Assembly (NCBI RefSeq): GCF_003797765.1
Contig: NZ_RKMB01000021.1
Coordinates: 46,021-110,020 of the forward strand
Length of the DNA: 64,000 bases
Source of the DNA: Ramlibacter sp. WS9
Lineage (GTDB): Bacteria; Pseudomonadota; Gammaproteobacteria; Burkholderiales; Burkholderiaceae_C
Reading direction: 5' to 3'
A model generated the notes under the pieces. That model did no database searches and had not been told where the DNA came from. It saw only the letters and a program-made list of their open reading frames with translations. A program made the translations under genes and the position numbers. Shown here in pieces: positions 60,775 to 64,000 of this stretch (the first letter of the stretch is position 1; each line of letters opens with the position of its first letter).

Positions 60775-62370
60775 TCAGTGCCGGGCGTCTTCCAGGATCA
60801 GATCGGCACCGCGCTCCGCCGTCATCATCACAGCCGCCTGAATGTTGCCTGAGACCATCTTCGGCATCACGGACGCGTCGACCACGCGCAGGCCCGCCAA
60901 CCCACGCAGCTTCAGGCGAAGGTCGACCACGGCCGAATCATCTTCGCCCATCCGGCAGGTACCGATCGGGTGATAAATGCTTTGGCCGTTTTGGCGCGCA
61001 AAACTCAGCCAGTCCTCATCGCTGCTCACGTCCTCGCCTGGGTTCATCTCGAAGTCGATGTACGGGCGCATCGCAGGTTGATCGACGATGCGGCGGGCCA
61101 ACTGCATGCTTCTGATCATGCAAAGCTGGTCCACCGGGCTGCCGAGGAAGTTCGGGCGGATCGCCGGACCCATCAGCTGATCCCGCGAACGCACGTGGAT
61201 GTTGCCAAGCGACTCCGGACGCAGTTGCGTGACGCCGAGGGTCATGCCCGGTTTGCGATCGAGGATGCGCTCCGCCGCGTTGGCGTAGCTGGCATGGACG
61301 AAGAAGTACTGCGCATCCGGCGTTGCAATTTCCGGGTGTGACTTGACGAAGCCGTGGACCAGCCCGGTACCCAGCGTCAGGATGCCCTTGCGCCGCGTGT
61401 AGTAGTTCATCACCTCCCGAACAAGTCGCCATCCCCGCGACATCTCGTTGAGCGTGACCGTGTTCTTCACGCGCCAGTTCATGCGCGTGGCGAAATGGTC
61501 GATGTAGTTTTCGCCTACACCCTTGAGCGCGTGGCGCACAGGAATGCCCAAAGATTGCAGCAGCTCGGGCTGGCCGATGCCCGACAGCTCCAGGAGCTGC
61601 GGCGACTGGATGGCGCCGGCCGCCAGGATCACCTCGACATTGGCTTTCACCTTCACGTCGCGTCCACCCTCCCGGTAGGTGACGCCGACGCAGCGACTGC
61701 CCTCCAGGTCAAGGGAAGTCACGTGGACATGGGTCACGATCGCCAGGTTTTCGCGCGCCCTGGCGGGGGCCAGATAGGCGTCGTAAGCGCTCCAGCGCCG
61801 CCCGTTGCGCTGGCAAACCTGGTAGTAGCCGAAGCCTTCCTGGTTGGGCCCGTTGTAGTCGTCAATCAGGGCGTGGCCATCTTGCATTGCGGCATGCAGA
61901 AATCCCTCGGCAATGGGAAATCGCTCGCCCACTTGCTCAAGATTCATCGGTCCGTCCGTCCCGCGGAAGGCTCCGCCTGGCGCATAGCGCTCCAGCCTGC
62001 GAAAGTAGGGCTCGACGTCCGCGTAGCCCCAGCCCCTGGCGCCGCCGTCGCGCCAGGCGTCGTAGTCTTGCGGTTGGCCGCGCACGTAAACCATGCCGTT
62101 GATCAGCGTGGAGCCGCCCAGGCCTTTGCCGCGTGGCACGGCGATGACGCGATTGTTCGTGTTGGCCTCGGGCGTGGTCTCGAATCGCCAGTTGTATTTG
62201 CGGTTGGTGAGCAGCTTGCTGAAGCCTGCCGGTATCGGAATCCACATGCCGTTCGGCTCACCTCCCGCTTCGAGCATGAGCACGCGGTGCTTTCCGGATG
62301 CAGTCAGCCGGTTCGCCAGGACGCAGCCCGCGGTGCCGCCGCCAACGATGATGTAGTCGAATGAATCCAT
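60775..62370 (-). CDS. GMC-family FAD-dependent oxidoreductase (choline dehydrogenase-like)
   Basis: 531 residues. FAD dinucleotide motif DYIIVGGGTAGCVLANRL (about 5-22), GMC signature 1 GKGLGGSTLINGMVYVRG, signature 2 GAIQSPQLLELSGIG, and the C-terminal catalytic region SIYHPIGTCRMG plus SGNIQAAVMMTAERG. It oxidises a primary or secondary alcohol; the family spans choline, glucose, polyethylene glycol and terpenoid alcohols. The ATG at 62370 was chosen; a TTG two codons earlier is possible. It lies 27 bases after the FAD oxidase stop, and both likely form one operon. Confidence 0.9.
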   Translation of the reverse strand: MDSFDYIIVGGGTAGCVLANRLTASGKHRVLMLEAGGEPNGMWIPIPAGFSKLLTNRKYNWRFETTPEANTNNRVIAVPRGKGLGGSTLINGMVYVRGQPQDYDAWRDGGARGWGYADVEPYFRRLERYAPGGAFRGTDGPMNLEQVGERFPIAEGFLHAAMQDGHALIDDYNGPNQEGFGYYQVCQRNGRRWSAYDAYLAPARARENLAIVTHVHVTSLDLEGSRCVGVTYREGGRDVKVKANVEVILAAGAIQSPQLLELSGIGQPELLQSLGIPVRHALKGVGENYIDHFATRMNWRVKNTVTLNEMSRGWRLVREVMNYYTRRKGILTLGTGLVHGFVKSHPEIATPDAQYFFVHASYANAAERILDRKPGMTLGVTQLRPESLGNIHVRSRDQLMGPAIRPNFLGSPVDQLCMIRSMQLARRIVDQPAMRPYIDFEMNPGEDVSSDEDWLSFARQNGQSIYHPIGTCRMGEDDSAVVDLRLKLRGLAGLRVVDASVMPKMVSGNIQAAVMMTAERGADLILEDARH

Positions 62371-62397
62371 GCTCAATTTCTCATGCTCCCTGCGAAG

Positions 62398-63786
62398 TCA
62401 CTGGATCGGCAGCACCTTGCCGGGATTCAGCAAGTTGCGGGGATCCAGTGCCTTCTTGATCCGTTGGGCCAGCGCGATTTCGGCGGGCGACTTGCAGCGA
62501 AGCAGCTCGCCCACCCGGTACTGACCCACGCCATGCTCGGCGGAAATGCTGCCGCCATGGGCGACGACCACGTCGTGCACCAATGCGTTGACGGCGCTGC
62601 TGTCGGTGCCTTGTGGCACAAGCAGGTTGTAGTGAATGTTGCCGTCGCCAGCGTGCCCGAAGGCGTTCACACGAGTCCCCGGGAACTCGCGGCCGACGAC
62701 AGCATTGGCGGCCGTCAGGAATGCGGGAATCTCGGAGATGGGCACCGACACATCGTGCTTGATGGACGGTCCCTCTTTGGACTCCGCTTCGGTAATGGAT
62801 TCGCGCAGCGCCCACAGTTCGGCCTCCTGGCGCTCTGATTCGGCCACGACCGCGTCGCTCACCTCCTCGCGCTCCAGGACTTCCCCCAGAAATGCCTCAA
62901 CGGCATCCCGCAAGCCCGCAAGAGACGAGCTGGCCTCCAGGAGCACGAACCAGGGCGAGTCGCCCATCGGCAAGCGAAGTTGCTGATGGCGGGCCACCAG
63001 CTCAAGTGCCGCCCCCGACATCAGCTCGAACGCAGTGAGCGTGTCACCAATGGCTTGGCGCGCCCCACGCAGCACGTTGAGAGCCGCGGCAGCAGTGGGC
63101 ACGGCCAACAAGGCGGTCACGCGATAGCGCGGCATGGGCGCGAGCTGCAGCACAGCGCGCGTGACAATCCCCAGCGTGCCCTCGGTGCCGATGAACCACT
63201 GCTTCCAGTCGTAGCCGGCGTTGTCTTTGCGCAGCTGGCGCATGCCGTCAACGATCTGCCCGTCGGCAGTGACGACCTCAAGCCCCAGTACCCGGCTCCG
63301 TGTCATTCCGTAGCGCAGGACATTGGTTCCGCCCGCATTGGTGGAAACGATGCCTCCGATGCGAGCCGATCCTTCCGCCGCCAAGGTGATGGGCAGCAAA
63401 AGCCCATGCTCGGCCGCGGCCTCCTGGGCGGTCTGCAAGATGCAGCCCGCCTCAAGTTCCATCGTTTCGCCGAACACATCGATCTTCCGGATCGCGGCCA
63501 TGCGAGACAGCGACAGGACCACCTGGCGACCACTGCCGTCCGGCGTTGCACCGCCGGAGAGTCCCGTGTTGCCACCGTAGGGCACAAGGGCGCAACCGGC
63601 GGCCGCGCAGGCGCGGACGACGGCACTCACCTCCTGCGTACTGCGCGGCAGTGCCACACACAATGGCGTACCGCTGAACAAGCCTCGCCAGTCATGGGCG
63701 TAGGGCTCCATGTCTCCCGGTGCCGTGAGCAGGCCACGCTCGTCCAGCAGCGCTCTGAGCTCGGCGATCAGGGTTGCGGCGTCCAT
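62398..63786 (-). CDS. FAD-binding oxidase, GlcD/D-lactate-D-2-hydroxyglutarate dehydrogenase-like
   Basis: 462 residues. PCMH-type FAD domain (PRSTQEVSAVVRACAAAG, VPYGGNTGLSGGATPDGSG, GGIVSTNAGGTNVLRYGM, WFIGTEGTLGIVTRAVL) and the C-terminal FAD-linked oxidase domain with NAFGHAGDGNIHYNL and SAEHGVGQYR, which carry the metal and substrate histidines. It oxidises a D-2-hydroxy acid to the 2-oxo acid. The start overlaps the end of the upstream shikimate-dehydrogenase-like gene by 19 bases. Confidence 0.9.
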   Translation of the reverse strand: MDAATLIAELRALLDERGLLTAPGDMEPYAHDWRGLFSGTPLCVALPRSTQEVSAVVRACAAAGCALVPYGGNTGLSGGATPDGSGRQVVLSLSRMAAIRKIDVFGETMELEAGCILQTAQEAAAEHGLLLPITLAAEGSARIGGIVSTNAGGTNVLRYGMTRSRVLGLEVVTADGQIVDGMRQLRKDNAGYDWKQWFIGTEGTLGIVTRAVLQLAPMPRYRVTALLAVPTAAAALNVLRGARQAIGDTLTAFELMSGAALELVARHQQLRLPMGDSPWFVLLEASSSLAGLRDAVEAFLGEVLEREEVSDAVVAESERQEAELWALRESITEAESKEGPSIKHDVSVPISEIPAFLTAANAVVGREFPGTRVNAFGHAGDGNIHYNLLVPQGTDSSAVNALVHDVVVAHGGSISAEHGVGQYRVGELLRCKSPAEIALAQRIKKALDPRNLLNPGKVLPIQ

Positions 63787-64000
63787 GTCCGGCTTCCTTC
63801 ATAGTTAATATTTCCCGTCATGAATGCCGCCATGAGCCGGACCTGGCCCTCCAGCATCGGCATGCCCGGGTGAGTTCTGCAACCACGCGCGGCGGCCGCG
63901 GCCAGCAATGGCGTCTGTGCCGGCTCCATGATGATTTCCGCGACGATCTGCGCCGCGTCCAGGGTCTCGGTGTTCAGTGGCAGTGCATCGCCGGGTCGCA
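63768..64000 (-). CDS. Shikimate/quinate dehydrogenase-like protein, C-terminal end only
   Basis: The last 77 codons of a gene running in from beyond the window edge. GDALPLNTETLDAAQIVAEI, MEPAQTPLLAAAAARGCRT and GMPMLEGQVRLMAAFM match the C-terminal region of AroE-type shikimate dehydrogenases (the TPLLAxAxxxG and MLxxQ features). It ends at the TGA at 63768-63770, inside the next gene. In a catabolic operon a quinate/shikimate-type or related hydroxyacid dehydrogenase is as likely as the biosynthetic AroE. Confidence 0.75.
   Translation of the reverse strand, partial: RPGDALPLNTETLDAAQIVAEIIMEPAQTPLLAAAAARGCRTHPGMPMLEGQVRLMAAFMTGNINYEGSRTWTPQP

Overview
The window is GC-rich (about two thirds by eye), densely packed and almost entirely catabolic. 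It carries several tripartite tricarboxylate (Bug/TctC-type) solute-binding proteins, many branched-chain-amino-acid-type ABC genes, and long chains of overlapping genes for CoA-thioester chemistry. This gene mix is typical of soil and water Burkholderiales (Comamonadaceae or Alcaligenaceae); no marker gene here fixes the genus. I saw no rRNA, tRNA, CRISPR array, insertion sequence, phage gene or replication origin.

Layout. (1) 1-4.9 kb: a small acyl-CoA degradation group (crotonase, dienoyl-CoA-reductase-like SDR, acyl-CoA dehydrogenase, nitronate-monooxygenase-like protein, metallo-beta-lactamase-fold hydrolase). (2) 5.1-21.2 kb, minus strand: one apparent operon of 15 genes with overlaps or very short gaps. 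It encodes an iron alcohol dehydrogenase, a thioesterase, a fused CoxG/enoyl-CoA hydratase, a three-subunit molybdenum hydroxylase with a lactonase-like hydrolase inserted between its genes, an SDR, an acyl-CoA ligase, an aldehyde dehydrogenase and a complete ABC importer. A divergent tandem-HxlR regulator faces it. (3) 22.4-30.6 kb: an orphan ABC binding protein, an IclR regulator, an FMN 2-hydroxyacid oxidase, a TRAP transporter, an SMP-30 lactonase-like protein and an RraA-type aldolase/decarboxylase. (4) 30.6-31.2 kb: a scar made of two gene relics. (5) 31.2-38.9 kb: a Bug protein, a TauD-type dioxygenase, an IclR regulator and a five-gene unit: crotonase resembling malonyl-CoA-type decarboxylases, B12-dependent acyl-CoA mutase large and small subunits, CoA-transferase and MeaB. 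(6) 39.0-41.5 kb: a LacI regulator divergent from an orphan ABC binding protein, with two palindromic operators. (7) 41.5-60.5 kb: a large catabolic block with a GntR regulator and five copies of the palindrome AGAATGCATTCT at its own start and at four operon heads. It encodes three CoA-transferases of family III, a CitE-like lyase, two hotdog-fold hydratases, dehydrogenases, an ABC importer and two Bug proteins. (8) 60.5-64 kb: a LacI relic, a GMC oxidoreductase, a GlcD-type FAD oxidase and the end of a shikimate-dehydrogenase-like gene.

How the genes may work together. The five-gene unit at 34-39 kb matches, in enzyme classes, the methylmalonyl-CoA mutase/decarboxylase/CoA-transferase/MeaB set of the E. 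coli Sbm operon, but its CoA-transferase is of a different family and several substrate-contact positions of the mutase are changed. I infer a rearrangement-decarboxylation route for a different dicarboxylic acid. The GntR block pairs CoA-transferases, a hydratase and a CitE-like lyase, the logic of itaconate/mesaconate breakdown. The molybdenum-hydroxylase operon looks like activation, hydroxylation and ring or chain cleavage of an imported carboxylic acid. Substrates of all three systems are unknown from sequence alone.
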